Origin: Actinomadura sp. CNU-125
GTDB lineage: Bacteria; Actinomycetota; Actinomycetes; Streptosporangiales; Streptosporangiaceae
Reading direction: 5' to 3'
DNA length: 64,000 bases
Assembly (NCBI RefSeq): GCF_001942465.1
Contig: NZ_MKJY01000603.1
Coordinates: forward strand, 25,737 to 89,736
The translations under genes were made by a program, and so were the position numbers. Shown here in pieces: positions 15,833 to 24,712 of this stretch; position 1 is the first letter of the stretch; every line of letters begins with the position of its first letter. Under the pieces are notes generated by a model that did not search any database, was not told the origin of the DNA, and saw only the letters and a program-made list of their open reading frames with translations.

Positions 15833-18033
15833 ATGAACGATCTCCCCTCCGCCGTTCCGGACGTGCTCGTCGATCCGCCCTGGGCGAGAAAGGCCGAGGC
15901 CGAGGCCGCGCCCGTCGTCGTCCCGGGGCTGGCACCGCCCGCGCCCGGCCCGCTCGCCTGGGAGAGCGGCGAACAGGAGCGATGGATCGAGCTCGCGTCG
16001 TTCATGGTGTTCGTCAAGCATCCGGACGACCACCCGTTCTGGGACGCGGCGCGGGAGCGGTTCCTGACCGGCGAGACGGACTACGCCCACCAGGCGAAGG
16101 AACTCGTGTTCGGCCCGGAGCGGGCGTTCGGCGACCTGCTCCCGCTGCTGCTGGAACGTGCCGATGAGCCCTCGTGGCGGGGCGTCAACCTGTACGCGCT
16201 CGACGAGTACGAGCTGAAGCCGCTCGTGGGCCGCTACGGTCCGCGGGTGCGCGAGCTGGCGGTGCGGGCCGCCAAGCGGCGGCCCGCGGACATCGGCGAG
16301 GTGCTGCTGCCCTACCTCGACGCCGAGGTCGGGCGGCTCATGACGGACTGGTTCGTCCGGCTCAAGTCGGCCGGCGAGACCGGGCGCCGCTGGTTGCTGC
16401 GGCACGGGCCGAACGCCGTCCCCCACCTGGTGCCCGACGCGGTCGGCGGGCGGCGGGCGGCGCGGGACCGGGCCGCGGCGGGGCTGCGGCTCATCGCGCG
16501 GGAGTCCGGCCGGACGAGGTCGTCGAGGCGGCCCGCGTGCACGGCGACCCGGCGGCCGACGCGGTGGCGGCGCTGCTGGACGCCGGGCTGCCGGTCGTAC
16601 CGGTGAAGGAGCCGAAGATCCCGGCCTGGCTGGACCCGGCGGCGCTCCCGCGCCCGGCGACCTCGGCGGGCGGCCTGGACGACGCCGCGGTCCGCACCCT
16701 CGTCAAGCTGCTGATGCTGCCGGAGGAGCGGCCGGTGCCGGCGGAGGTCCGGACGGCGTGCGCGGGACTCCCGGAGTTCACCCGGGCGATCTTCGAGGCG
16801 TGGCGGGCGGCGGGCGAGCCGAACGGGCACGCCTGGGTGCTGGTGCGGCTGGGCGAACTCGGTGACGACGGGACGGTACGGTTCGCGGCGCCGCTCGTCC
16901 GGGAGTGGATCGGGGCGCGCAAACACGCCAAGGCGGGGCAGATGATCGAGAAGGTCCTGGCCCGGATCGGCACCGACGCGGCCCTGCGGGAGCTGAGCCG
17001 CATGACGCGCCGGTCGTTCCCCGGCGGCGCGCGCGAGGACGCGCGGCTCGCGCTGGTGGACGCGGCGGGGCGGCGCGGGCTCACCGACGAGAGCCTCGCC
17101 GACCGGCTCGTGCCCGACTTCGGCCTCGCCGCGGACGGCACGCTGACGCTGGACTACGGCCCGCGGCGGTTCGTGGTCGGATTCGACGGGCAGCTCAAGC
17201 CGTACGTGACGGACGAGGAGGGGAGGCGCCGCAAGACGCTTCCCAAGCCCGGCGTGAAGGACGACCCCGAACTGGCGCCCGCCGCCCACCGGCGCTTCGC
17301 GGCCCTGAAGAAGGACGCCCGCGCCGCCGCCGACGACCGGATCGTCGCGCTGGAGACCGCGATGGTGACCGGCCGCCGCTGGACGGCCGGGGAGTTCCGC
17401 GAGTTCCTGGTGACGCACCCGCTGGTGGGCCGGCTGGCGCGGCGCCTGGTCTTCACGGACGGCGCGGGCGCGTTCCGCGTCGACGAGGACGGCTCGTTCG
17501 CCACCGTCGGGTACGAGACGCACACGCTTCCCGCCGGCGCGTCGATCGGCGTCGCGCACCCTTTGCACCTCGACGTCCCGGCGTGGACGCACGTGTTCGC
17601 CGACTGCGAGATCCTGCAACCGTTCCCGCAGCTCGCACGCCCGGTGGCGGCACCGCGCGAGGACGAGCGGGACGCGCGGCGGCTGGCCCGCCTGGAGGGC
17701 GGGACGACCTCGTTCGGCGCGGTGCTGGGGCTGGCCCGGCGGAACTGGGAGCGGGCCGCGCCGCTGCACAGCGGGGGCGAGCCCGGCGTGTTCCGGCGGA
17801 TCGGCGAGAAGCTCCACATCGCCGTGGAACTCGATCCGGGCATCGCGGCGGGCGCGCCCGGCGGCTCCCCGGAGCAGCGGATCCGGCGCGTCCAGGTCGT
17901 CACCGACCTCGACGCCTGGTGGTGGGACGACGCCGATGCCGAGGACCCGGACGCCCCCCGCCTCGGCGACCTCGACCCGGTGCTCGTCTCGGAGGTGCTG
18001 ATCGACTTGGCGACGCTTACGCCGGACCGGTGA
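15833..18033 (+). CDS. DUF4132 (MolR-like) protein, frameshifted
   Basis: Two adjoining frames together encode about 733 residues of a DUF4132/MolR-like protein. The first (15833 to about 16505) covers WIELASFMVFVKHPDDHPFWDAA through the repeat-like helices LKPLVGRYGPRVRELAVRAAKRRP. The second (about 16505-18033) carries the rest, including KPYVTDEEGRRRKTLPKPG and the conserved WTAGEFREFLVTHPLVGRLARRLV. The switch is at LIARE then GPDEVVEAARVHG, where one base appears to be missing around 16500-16510. The ATG at 15833 is chosen over the GTG at 15803. DUF4132 proteins are poorly understood and sometimes follow WGR domains; none is present here. Confidence 0.82.
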
Positions 18034-18040
18034 CGCGCGC

Positions 18041-18073
18041 GTCCGGCCCGCCCGGGGGAGGGGCAGGCCGGAC
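18041..18073. terminator. Terminator after the DUF4132 gene
   Basis: GTCCGGCC at 18041-18048 pairs with GGCCGGAC at 18066-18073 around a G-rich loop, between convergent genes. Confidence 0.6.
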
Positions 18074-18106
18074 ATGCGGGCCGTGCCTGCCGGTCGGGCG
18101 GTCCGG

Positions 18107-18436
18107 TCAGCCGGACGCGGCGGCGTCGCGTTCGACGACGAGTTCCATGAGGAGCATCCGCGCGGGCGGGTCCGTCCGGGCGGTGTCCGACAGGTGCATG
18201 GTGCCGTCGCTCGCGGCGTCCCGGAGCCGTTTCATGGCGGCCTTCGGGTCGCCCTCGATCTCGTAGTGGGCGATGTAGGTGTCGCCGTCGACGGGCGCGT
18301 AGCGGCGGGCGGAGACGATGCCCTCGATCGCCAGCATCTCGGGGATGTGCACCTCGTCGTACCAGCGGTTGTACTCGGCCGCGACGTCCGGGCCCGCGGG
18401 CCCGGACTCCACGTGCAGGATCGTCTTCTTCGGCAT
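18107..18436 (-). CDS. EthD/ABM-like dimeric alpha-beta barrel protein (paralogue 1)
   Basis: A 109-residue protein with the EthD-like pattern EYNRWYDEVHIPEMLAIEGIVSARRYAP and YIAHYEIEGDPKAAM. Such small ferredoxin-fold proteins form dimers and act as monooxygenases, cyclases or decarboxylases, or have no known activity. The ATG at 18436 follows GGGAGAA. It is the last of three tandem paralogues (about 50-60 percent alike by eye), each with its own promoter. Confidence 0.8.
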   Translation of the reverse strand: MPKKTILHVESGPAGPDVAAEYNRWYDEVHIPEMLAIEGIVSARRYAPVDGDTYIAHYEIEGDPKAAMKRLRDAASDGTMHLSDTARTDPPARMLLMELVVERDAAASG

Positions 18437-18470
18437 GCGCGTTCTCCCATCGGTCGTCCCGACCGGATGG

Positions 18471-18505
18471 TATACGTGCTCTCGAAGATTGAGAACGATG
18501 TTCTC
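18471..18505 (-). promoter_or_regulatory. Promoter/operator of EthD-like paralogue 1
   Basis: On the minus strand a TATACC -10 is preceded by TTCTC...GAGAG-type inverted repeats. GAGAACGATGTTCTC (18491-18505) is a perfect 6+3+6 dyad, overlapping a second TTCTC/GAGAA pair at 18479-18495. The same layout lies before paralogue 3. Confidence 0.6.
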
Positions 18506-18510
18506 GGAGG

Positions 18511-18831
18511 CTAGTCCGCGATCTCCTTGATGAGCTCGAAGACGTGCATCTGCGGCGGCGGGTCCATCTGGATGGTGTCCGAAAGGGCCACCGTGCCGTC
18601 GCCCATGGCCGTGTTCAGCCGCTTCACGGCCGCCTTGGCGTCGCCTTCGATCTCGTACACCGCGACGTAGGGGTCGCCGTCCTTGGTGGGGCCGTAGCGG
18701 CGGGCGGAGACGAAACCGTCGAGCGCCAGGACCTCCGGCATGTGGACGTCCTCGTACCAGCGGTTGTACTCGGCCGCGGTCTCCGGGCTCGACGGACGGG
18801 TCATGACGTGCAGGATGGACTTCGCAGACAT
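18511..18831 (-). CDS. EthD/ABM-like dimeric alpha-beta barrel protein (paralogue 2)
   Basis: A 106-residue paralogue with AEYNRWYEDVHMPEVLALDGFVSARRYGP. It has the same TATA-type -10 (TATAGCAT) and a closely similar leader (ATCCGGTCGGAGCCA), but lacks the TTCTC dyads seen before paralogues 1 and 3. It may therefore be regulated differently. Confidence 0.8.
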   Translation of the reverse strand: MSAKSILHVMTRPSSPETAAEYNRWYEDVHMPEVLALDGFVSARRYGPTKDGDPYVAVYEIEGDAKAAVKRLNTAMGDGTVALSDTIQMDPPPQMHVFELIKEIAD

Positions 18832-18910
18832 GCGTGTTCTCCAATCGCGATGGCTCCGACCGGATGCTATAGGTACGGAAAATCCCGGTTCCGGCCGGTG
18901 GCGGGGCGGG

Positions 18911-19237
18911 TCAGTCCGAGGCGCCGATCTCCTTGACCTGCTGCATGAGCAGCATCCGCGGCGGCGGGTCCAGCCGGAGCGTGTCCGACATGTGCAGGGT
19001 GCCGTCGCCCGCGGCCCTGCTCAGCCGCGGGACGGCCTCGTCCGGATCGCCCTCGAACTCGTACTGCGCGATGTAGGGCCCTTCCCCGTCGACGGGCGCG
19101 AAACGGCGGGCCGCGACGAATCCTTCGACGGTGAGCACCTCGCGGAGATGGACCTCGTCGTACCAGCGGTTGAACTCCTCGACCGCGTCCGGACGGGACG
19201 GGTACGACTCGACCTGCAGGACCGTTCTCTTCGGCAT
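18911..19237 (-). CDS. EthD/ABM-like dimeric alpha-beta barrel protein (paralogue 3)
   Basis: A 108-residue paralogue with EEFNRWYDEVHLREVLTVEGFVAARRFAP and YIAQYEFEGDPDEAV. The first of the tandem set on the minus strand. The ATG at 19237 is used. The C-terminus ends QQVKEIGASD, close to paralogue 2 (ELIKEIAD). The three genes probably arose by repeated duplication including their promoters. Confidence 0.8.
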   Translation of the reverse strand: MPKRTVLQVESYPSRPDAVEEFNRWYDEVHLREVLTVEGFVAARRFAPVDGEGPYIAQYEFEGDPDEAVPRLSRAAGDGTLHMSDTLRLDPPPRMLLMQQVKEIGASD

Positions 19238-19270
19238 GCGGCGGCTCCGATCGGTGGCTCCGACGGATGG

Positions 19271-19295
19271 TATACGCGTTCTCGATCTTTGAGAA
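19271..19295 (-). promoter_or_regulatory. Promoter/operator of EthD-like paralogue 3
   Basis: TTCTCGATCTTTGAGAA at 19279-19295 is a 5+7+5 inverted repeat directly upstream of a TATACC -10 (minus strand). It matches the site before paralogue 1 in sequence and spacing. Confidence 0.6.
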
Positions 19296-19361
19296 TGGCG
19301 TTTCGAGTCCGTTCGCCCCGTGCGCGCGGGACGCACCGAACCGCGCGCACGGGGGACCGCC

Positions 19362-20222
19362 TCAGGCGTCGATGTTCGCCATGTACGGCTCGTTGCCCTG
19401 CGCCCCCGCCGCCGCGCCGGGCGGTACGAGCTCCTCCAGCCGCTCGAACACCGCCGCGGCGAGGTCGAGGTCGGCGGCGGCCGCGTTGGCGCGGGCGCGG
19501 TGGCGGCGCGGCGCGTCCCGGGGATCGGGACGGTGCCGCGGTGCATCAGCCACGCCAGTGCGAGCTGGGCGGAGGTGGCGCCGTGCTCGGCGGCCAAGGA
19601 GGCGACCCGGTCGGCGAGCGAGACGTTGCGGGCGAGGTTGCCGTCCTGGAAGCGCGGGTTGTCGCGCCGCCAGTCGCCGTCCTCCAGGTCGGCGGCGGCG
19701 CGGACGCCGCCGCCGAGGATGCCGCGGCCCAGCGGGCTGTAGGCGACGAACCCGATGCCGAGCTCCGCGCACGCGGGCAGGATCTCGTTCTCGGGGTTCC
19801 GGTTGAACGGGGAGTACTCGGTCTGCACGGCCGTGACCGGGTGGACGGCGTGGGCCCGGCGGATGGTCCGGGCCGACATCTCCGACAGGCCGTACCCGCC
19901 GATCTTCCCCTCCGCGACCAGCTCGCCGAGGGTTCCGGCGGTCTCCTCGATGGGCGTGGACGGGGCCAGCCGGTGCACGTAGTACAGGTCGACGCGATCG
20001 GTGCCCAGCCGGTCCAGGCTGGCGTCCAACGCCTTCCGGACGTACTCGGGGCGGCCCATGCCCGGGATCAGGATCCCGTCCCCGTCCTGGTTCCCGCCGA
20101 ACTTGGTGGCCAGGACGATCTCGTCCAGCCGGCCGCGGAGTGTGCGGCCGATGAGCCGCTCGCTGTGCCCGGCGCCGTAGATGTCGGCGGTGTCGACGAA
20201 CGTGACACCCGCATCGAGCGCC
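19362..20222 (-). pseudogene. Aldo/keto reductase, N-terminally truncated and frameshifted
   Basis: Homology to AKRs begins abruptly at ALDAGVTFVDTADIYG, so about the first 35-40 residues, including the start codon and the N-terminal hairpin, are missing. The catalytic-region motifs that remain are DTADIYG (Asp and Tyr), VLATKFGG (Lys) and the later SPLGRGILGG. A second lesion at about 19501-19515 shifts the frame just after PIPGTRR; the correct ending (LEELVPPGAAAG...) lies in the other frame. The truncation point abuts the truncated MmyB regulator on the opposite strand, so one deletion probably removed both 5' ends and their shared promoter region. Confidence 0.85.
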
Positions 20223-20797
20223 CCCACCTCTACCGGCTGGCGGGCGATGAACCGGCCCCGCTCGTCCCGTCCGGCGGCCCGGTGGACGCGGGCGTGCTGC
20301 GCCTGCTGGACGTGATCGGCCCGGTCCCCGCCTACGTGACCAACGGCCGGCTGGACGTGCTGGCCTGGAACCCGATGGCGGCGGCGCTCCTTCCCGGGAT
20401 CGCCGAGCTGCCGGAGGGCCGGCGCAACATGCTGCGGTTCACCCTGTGCGACCCGCGCGCCCGCGACTTCTACCTCGACTGGGAGGGCGTGACCCGGCAC
20501 GGAATCGCGCAGCTCCGGACGGCGACCGGCCGCGATCCCGGCGATCCGGCGAACGAGGCGCTGATCCGGGAGCTGGCCGGGGCGAGCCCGCGGTTCGGCG
20601 AGTGGTGGGAGCGGCAGGACGTGAAGGGGCCGGGCATCGGCCGCAAGGAGTACCGGCATCCGGTCGCCGGGCGGCTCTCGCTCGACTACGTGGGGATGGT
20701 GCTGCCGGGGACGGTGGACCACCGGTTCGTGACGCTGACGGCCGCGGAGGGCAGCCCGTCCCAGGCGGCCCTGGACAAGCTGGCGGCCGGTCTCTGA
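20223..20797 (+). pseudogene. MmyB-type regulator lacking its helix-turn-helix
   Basis: The frame begins inside the protein at ERPHLYRLAGDEP and continues through the MmyB ligand-binding domain (VPAYVTNGRLDVLAWNPMAAAL; LRFTLCDPRARDFYLDWEG; EYRHPVAGRLSLDYVGM). The N-terminal XRE helix-turn-helix, about 80 residues in normal members, is absent, and there is no start codon with a ribosome-binding site at the junction. It lies head-to-head with the truncated aldo/keto reductase, the usual target of such a divergent regulator. Unless translation starts internally, it is inactive. Confidence 0.85.
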
Positions 20798-20836
20798 CCC
20801 TCGGCCGCCCAGCCGGCGGTCCGCGGCACCACACAA

Positions 20837-20853
20837 AGATACGTTCCTTATCT
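20837..20853. promoter_or_regulatory. Operator-like site at the left end of the D-amino acid island
   Basis: AGATACGTTCCTTATCT is an inverted repeat (AGATA/TATCT, 7-nt centre). An almost identical site, GATATGTTCCGTATCT, lies at 27462-27477 at the other end of the island. The consensus GATAYGTTCCKTATCT suggests a shared regulator. Confidence 0.6.
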
Positions 20854-20882
20854 AGTACGCCAGGTCGCACGTGAGATGCCTA

Positions 20883-20912
20883 TTGACGTGCGATCAATCG
20901 CGCTGCTAGAAA
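20883..20912 (+). promoter_or_regulatory. Promoter of the SIS/D-aminoacylase operon
   Basis: TTGACG (20883-20888) and TAGAAA (20907-20912) with an 18-bp spacer. The same hexamers with a 17-bp spacer occur on the minus strand at 27487-27515 before the GNAT gene. A GATACGTATC palindrome follows at 20931-20940. Confidence 0.65.
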
Positions 20913-20941
20913 CTTGCATCGTCAACATAAGATACGTATCC

Positions 20942-21628
20942 ATGGACGGAAGTGATCGCTTGCCCGACGCTGGACCGGACCGGGAAGCGACGGAGAACCG
21001 CCGGCTGAGCAGCCCGGACGCCCGTTACGGCGCGCGGCTGCGCCGCAAGTCGACGGCACTGCTGCTGCTGGACGCGATCATCGAGGCCGAGACCGCCAAC
21101 CTGGAGCGCACCCTGACCGCGCTGCGGGCCGACGGTTCGCTGGAGCGGGCGGCCGGCCAGATCGTCGCGGCGCGGCGCCGCTTCATCATCGGCAGCGCGA
21201 AGAGCCGCGCGCACGCCACGCTGCTGCACCTGGAGCTGTCGGCGAGCCTCTCCGGGGTCGCCCTGATCGATGAGGCCGCGGTGCGGGCCATCGACGTGCT
21301 CAGCGACGTCCGCCCGACGGACGTGCTGGTCGCGTTCTCCTTCCGCCGCTACGCCCGGCAGACCGGCACGGTCGCGCGGGAGTTCGCCGCCGCGGGCGGC
21401 CACGTCGTGGCCGTCACCGACGACGCCGACAGCCCGCTCGCCGCCGCCGCGGGCACCACGGTCGTGGTCAGCACGGGGAGCGCGTCCTACAGCGACTCGC
21501 CGACGGCGATCTCCGCCGTCGTGCACGCGCTGGCGACGCTGACCGCCGCGAGCGCGAAGGGGGCGCGGCGGCGGCTGGCCCGGCGCGAGGACCTCGCGCA
21601 CGCCCTGGACATCTACTCCGACGAATGA
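20942..21628 (+). CDS. SIS-domain protein, RpiR-like but lacking the HTH
   Basis: A 228-residue protein from the ATG at 20942. After a short charged N-terminus and a helical linker (LLLLDAIIEAETANLERTLTAL) comes an SIS phosphosugar-binding fold (RRFIIGSAKSRAHATLLHLELSASL; DVLVAFSFRRYARQTGTVAREFAAAGGHVVAVTDDADSPLA). RpiR/MurR regulators have a 75-residue helix-turn-helix in front of this; here there is none, and the sequence upstream is promoter. It may be a sensor that acts through another protein, or an isomerase. It starts the operon with D-aminoacylase. Confidence 0.75.
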   Translation: MDGSDRLPDAGPDREATENRRLSSPDARYGARLRRKSTALLLLDAIIEAETANLERTLTALRADGSLERAAGQIVAARRRFIIGSAKSRAHATLLHLELSASLSGVALIDEAAVRAIDVLSDVRPTDVLVAFSFRRYARQTGTVAREFAAAGGHVVAVTDDADSPLAAAAGTTVVVSTGSASYSDSPTAISAVVHALATLTAASAKGARRRLARREDLAHALDIYSDE

Positions 21629-21635
21629 GTGGCGC

Positions 21636-23228
21636 ATGAACGATGTGATCATCCGCGGCGGCGACGTGCTGGACGGTACGGGCGCCCCCGCGCGTCCCGC
21701 CGACGTCGTCGTGCGCGACGGAGAGATCGCCGAGATCGCCCCGCGCGCCGCCCGCGACCGCGACGCCCGCCCCCGCGACGGCGAGGTGCTGGACGCCACG
21801 GGCCTGGTCGTCGCGCCCGGCTTCATCGACCTGCACTCGCACGCGGACTTCAGCGTCCAGGACCATCCCGCCGCCGACACCGCCGTCCACCAGGGCGTGA
21901 CCACGCTGCTCGGCGGCAACTGCGGGTTCTCCCCGTTCCCGGTCGCCGACGCGGCGGCGCTCGGCCGGGCCGCCGGGTTCCTCGCGTCCGGCCTGGACAT
22001 CACCTGGACGGACCTGGACGGCTACGCCGCCGCCGTCGAACAGGACCCGCCCGCGATCAACATGGCCGTCCAGGTCGGCCACCAGGCGCTGCGGATGGCG
22101 GCCGTCGGCGCGGACGAGCGCCCCGCCACCGCCGCCGAACTGGACCGGATGCGCGGGCTGCTGTCCGAGGCCGCCGCGCAGGGCGCCTTCGGCTTCTCCA
22201 CCGGCCTGATCTACGCGCCCGGCAGCTTCGCGCCGTCCGACGAGGTCGCCGCGCTGGCGACGGAGGCGGCCGCGCACGGGCTCCTGTACTCCACGCACAT
22301 GCGGGACGAGACGGGCGGGCTGCTCGCGGCCGTCGCCGAGGCCCTCGACACGGCGCGGCGGTCCGGCGTCCGCCTGGAGATCTCGCACCTCAAGGCGATG
22401 GGCCCGGCCAACCACGGATCGGTGCGCGCGGCGCTCGCCGCGATCGAGGACGCCCGCGCCGGGGGCGTGGACGTGACCGCCGACGTCTACCCGTACACGG
22501 CGTCGTCGACGACCCTGACGTCCCGGCTGCCCGGCTGGGCCATGGACGGCGGCCCCTCCCGGCTGCTCGAACGCCTGATGGAACGTTCCACCCGGACCCG
22601 GATCGCGAGCCGGCTGCGCGCGCGTTTCGGCGACGACATCGACCCCGCGGGCGTCGTCGTGGCGTCGCTGCCGGACGGCCCCTACTCCCGGTTCGTCGGC
22701 CGCGACCTGATCGCGATCGGCGCCGAACTCGGCATGGACCCGGCGGAGGCGGCGCTGGAACTGCTCGCCGCCCACCGCGCCACCGTGTCGATCGTCAACC
22801 ACGCGATGGCGCCGCAGGACGTCGCGACCGTTCTGGCCCACCCGCTGGTGAGCGTCGCCAGCGACGGCTGGACGCTGCGTCCGTCCGGGGCGGGCCGCCC
22901 CCACCCGCGCAGCTTCGGCACGTTCGCCCGCGTCCTCGGCCGGTACGCGCGCGAGGACGGGCTGCTCGCGCTGCCCGAGGCGGTGCGGAAGATGACCTCG
23001 CTGCCCGCGTCCCGGCTGGGCCTGGCGGACCGCGGCGCGATCCGCTCCGGCCTGGTCGCCGACCTCGCCGTGTTCGACCCGGACACGGTGCTCGACCGGT
23101 CCGATTTCGCGGACCCGTGGCGGCTCGCCACGGGCGTGCGGCACGTGCTCGTGCGCGGCGTTCCCGTGCTGCGCGACGGCACGGCCACCGGCGCGCGCCC
23201 CGGGCGCGTCCTTCGCCGGAGCTCATGA
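21636..23228 (+). CDS. N-acyl-D-amino-acid deacylase (D-aminoacylase)
   Basis: A 530-residue amidohydrolase. The metal-binding pair His67 and His69 is in DLHSHADFS; the rest of the family signatures are GNCGFSPFPVA, STGLIYAPGSF, and STHMRDE and LEISHLKAMG, which carry further ligands. It releases D-amino acids from N-acyl-D-amino acids in the cytoplasm, with zinc. The start is 8 nt after the SIS gene stop. With the racemase-type enzyme downstream it forms a complete interconversion route. Specificity for the acyl group is unknown. Confidence 0.93.
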   Translation: MNDVIIRGGDVLDGTGAPARPADVVVRDGEIAEIAPRAARDRDARPRDGEVLDATGLVVAPGFIDLHSHADFSVQDHPAADTAVHQGVTTLLGGNCGFSPFPVADAAALGRAAGFLASGLDITWTDLDGYAAAVEQDPPAINMAVQVGHQALRMAAVGADERPATAAELDRMRGLLSEAAAQGAFGFSTGLIYAPGSFAPSDEVAALATEAAAHGLLYSTHMRDETGGLLAAVAEALDTARRSGVRLEISHLKAMGPANHGSVRAALAAIEDARAGGVDVTADVYPYTASSTTLTSRLPGWAMDGGPSRLLERLMERSTRTRIASRLRARFGDDIDPAGVVVASLPDGPYSRFVGRDLIAIGAELGMDPAEAALELLAAHRATVSIVNHAMAPQDVATVLAHPLVSVASDGWTLRPSGAGRPHPRSFGTFARVLGRYAREDGLLALPEAVRKMTSLPASRLGLADRGAIRSGLVADLAVFDPDTVLDRSDFADPWRLATGVRHVLVRGVPVLRDGTATGARPGRVLRRSS

Positions 23229-23273
23229 CCGGGGTTCCCCCCCCGATCGAACCCTCGTTGAACAGGAGCGTCC

Positions 23274-24700
23274 TTGAGCAGCACCGAAACGCTCACCAGG
23301 CGGCGGCCGAGCCGCCGGCAGATCATCGCGACGGCGTGTTTCGCGATCAGCGTCGTGGCCGGCATCGTGCTCGCGATCGCCGACGACAAGGCCGGGTTGT
23401 GGGGCCTCGTCCCGATCGTCCTGTACGCGGTGCTCGCCCTGCTCGGCGTCGACGTCGTGCTGGCCACCGTCGGCGCCGTGCTGGTCGTGGCGATCATGAC
23501 GCGGACCGGGCCGGTACCGCTCGGCGAGCAGCTCGCGACGTCCATGGGCTCGCTGGTCGCGGTGATCGGCCTGATCATCATGCTGGGCGCGGGCCTCGGC
23601 CGGGTCGCCCAGGAGACCGGCGCCGCCCCGATGCTCATCCGGATGGTGATGAGCCGGATCGGACTGAACACCCCCACCCGCGTCCAGTTCGGCGTCATGG
23701 CGTCGTCGCTGGTCATCGTCGGCGCGCTCGGCACGCTCGCCGGCGGCAACGCGATCATCGCGCCGATCGTCATCCCGATCGCGGCACGGCTGGGCTGGCG
23801 CCCGCCCGCGGTCGCGGCGATGTTCCACGCGGCGGGCGCGGCCGGGCTGCTGATGGGCCCGTTCACGCCGCCCGTCGTGACGATCACGGCCGCCGCCGAC
23901 ATCGGCTACGGCGACTACCTCCTGCACGCCGGGCTGCCGGTCGGCGCCGTCACGATCGGCACCGGATTCTTCATGGCCCGCTGGATCCAGCGGCACACCG
24001 ACCAGGAGTACACGGAGGCCGACAAGGCCGGGGGCGACGACTTCGAGGACGGCTCCGAGCGGAACGCCGGACGCGTCGCGGCCGGACGCCGCGCCGCGTT
24101 CGCGTTCGTCGGCGTCATGGCGGCGCTCGCCGCGTTCGGGGTGTGGCAGGAGGCCGGCTACTCCTACGCGCTGGTCGTCATGGTGGTCGCCGCGGCGGCG
24201 ACGGGCCTGGCGGGCGCCTCGGCCCCAAGGGCACCGCCGAGGCCGTCTACGCGGGCGCGGCCCGGCTGATCTGGCTGTTCATGCTGTTCTGGCTGCTGGA
24301 CCCGCTGCTGACGCTGGTGGAGAAGACCGGCGCGTTCGAGTCGATCTTCGAGACGATGAAGCCGATCATGTCGGACGCCGGTCCGTACACGCTGCTGGTG
24401 CTGGTCGTGCTGATCGGCTACGTGCACGCGGTGCCGGGCGCGGCCGTCGCGCAGGTCGTGCTGATCGACAAGCTGTTCGGCCCGCTGGTCGCCTCGCTCG
24501 GCATCCCGCCCGCCGCGTGGTCGGTCTCGCTGCTCGGCACCGCGCAGATCGACCAGCTCGGCCCCTACCCGACCGCCGACATGATGGGGCAGATGGGCCT
24601 GGCACGCTCCAGCGACCTGAGGATGATGCTGTTCAACGGCTGGGCCATCATGGCGGTCAACTCGGTCGGGTTCCTCGTCCTGTTCGCCGTCCTGCTCTAG
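23274..24700 (+). CDS. Ion-transporter-superfamily permease (GntP/DcuC-like), frameshifted
   Basis: About 475 residues with 11-12 membrane segments. Signatures include GALGTLAGGNAIIAPIVIPIAARLGW and HAAGAAGLLMGPFTPPVV in the first half, and GYVHAVPGAAVAQVVLIDKLFG and LGTAQIDQLGPYPTADMMGQMGLA in the second, a typical two-repeat transporter of organic acids. The two halves are in different frames; one base seems missing at about 24200-24222, before LGPKGTAEAVYAG. The TTG start at 23274 follows AGGAG. Position in the operon suggests uptake of N-acyl amino acids, short peptides or the released acids. Confidence 0.85.
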
Positions 24701-24712
24701 GGGGAGGGCTCC

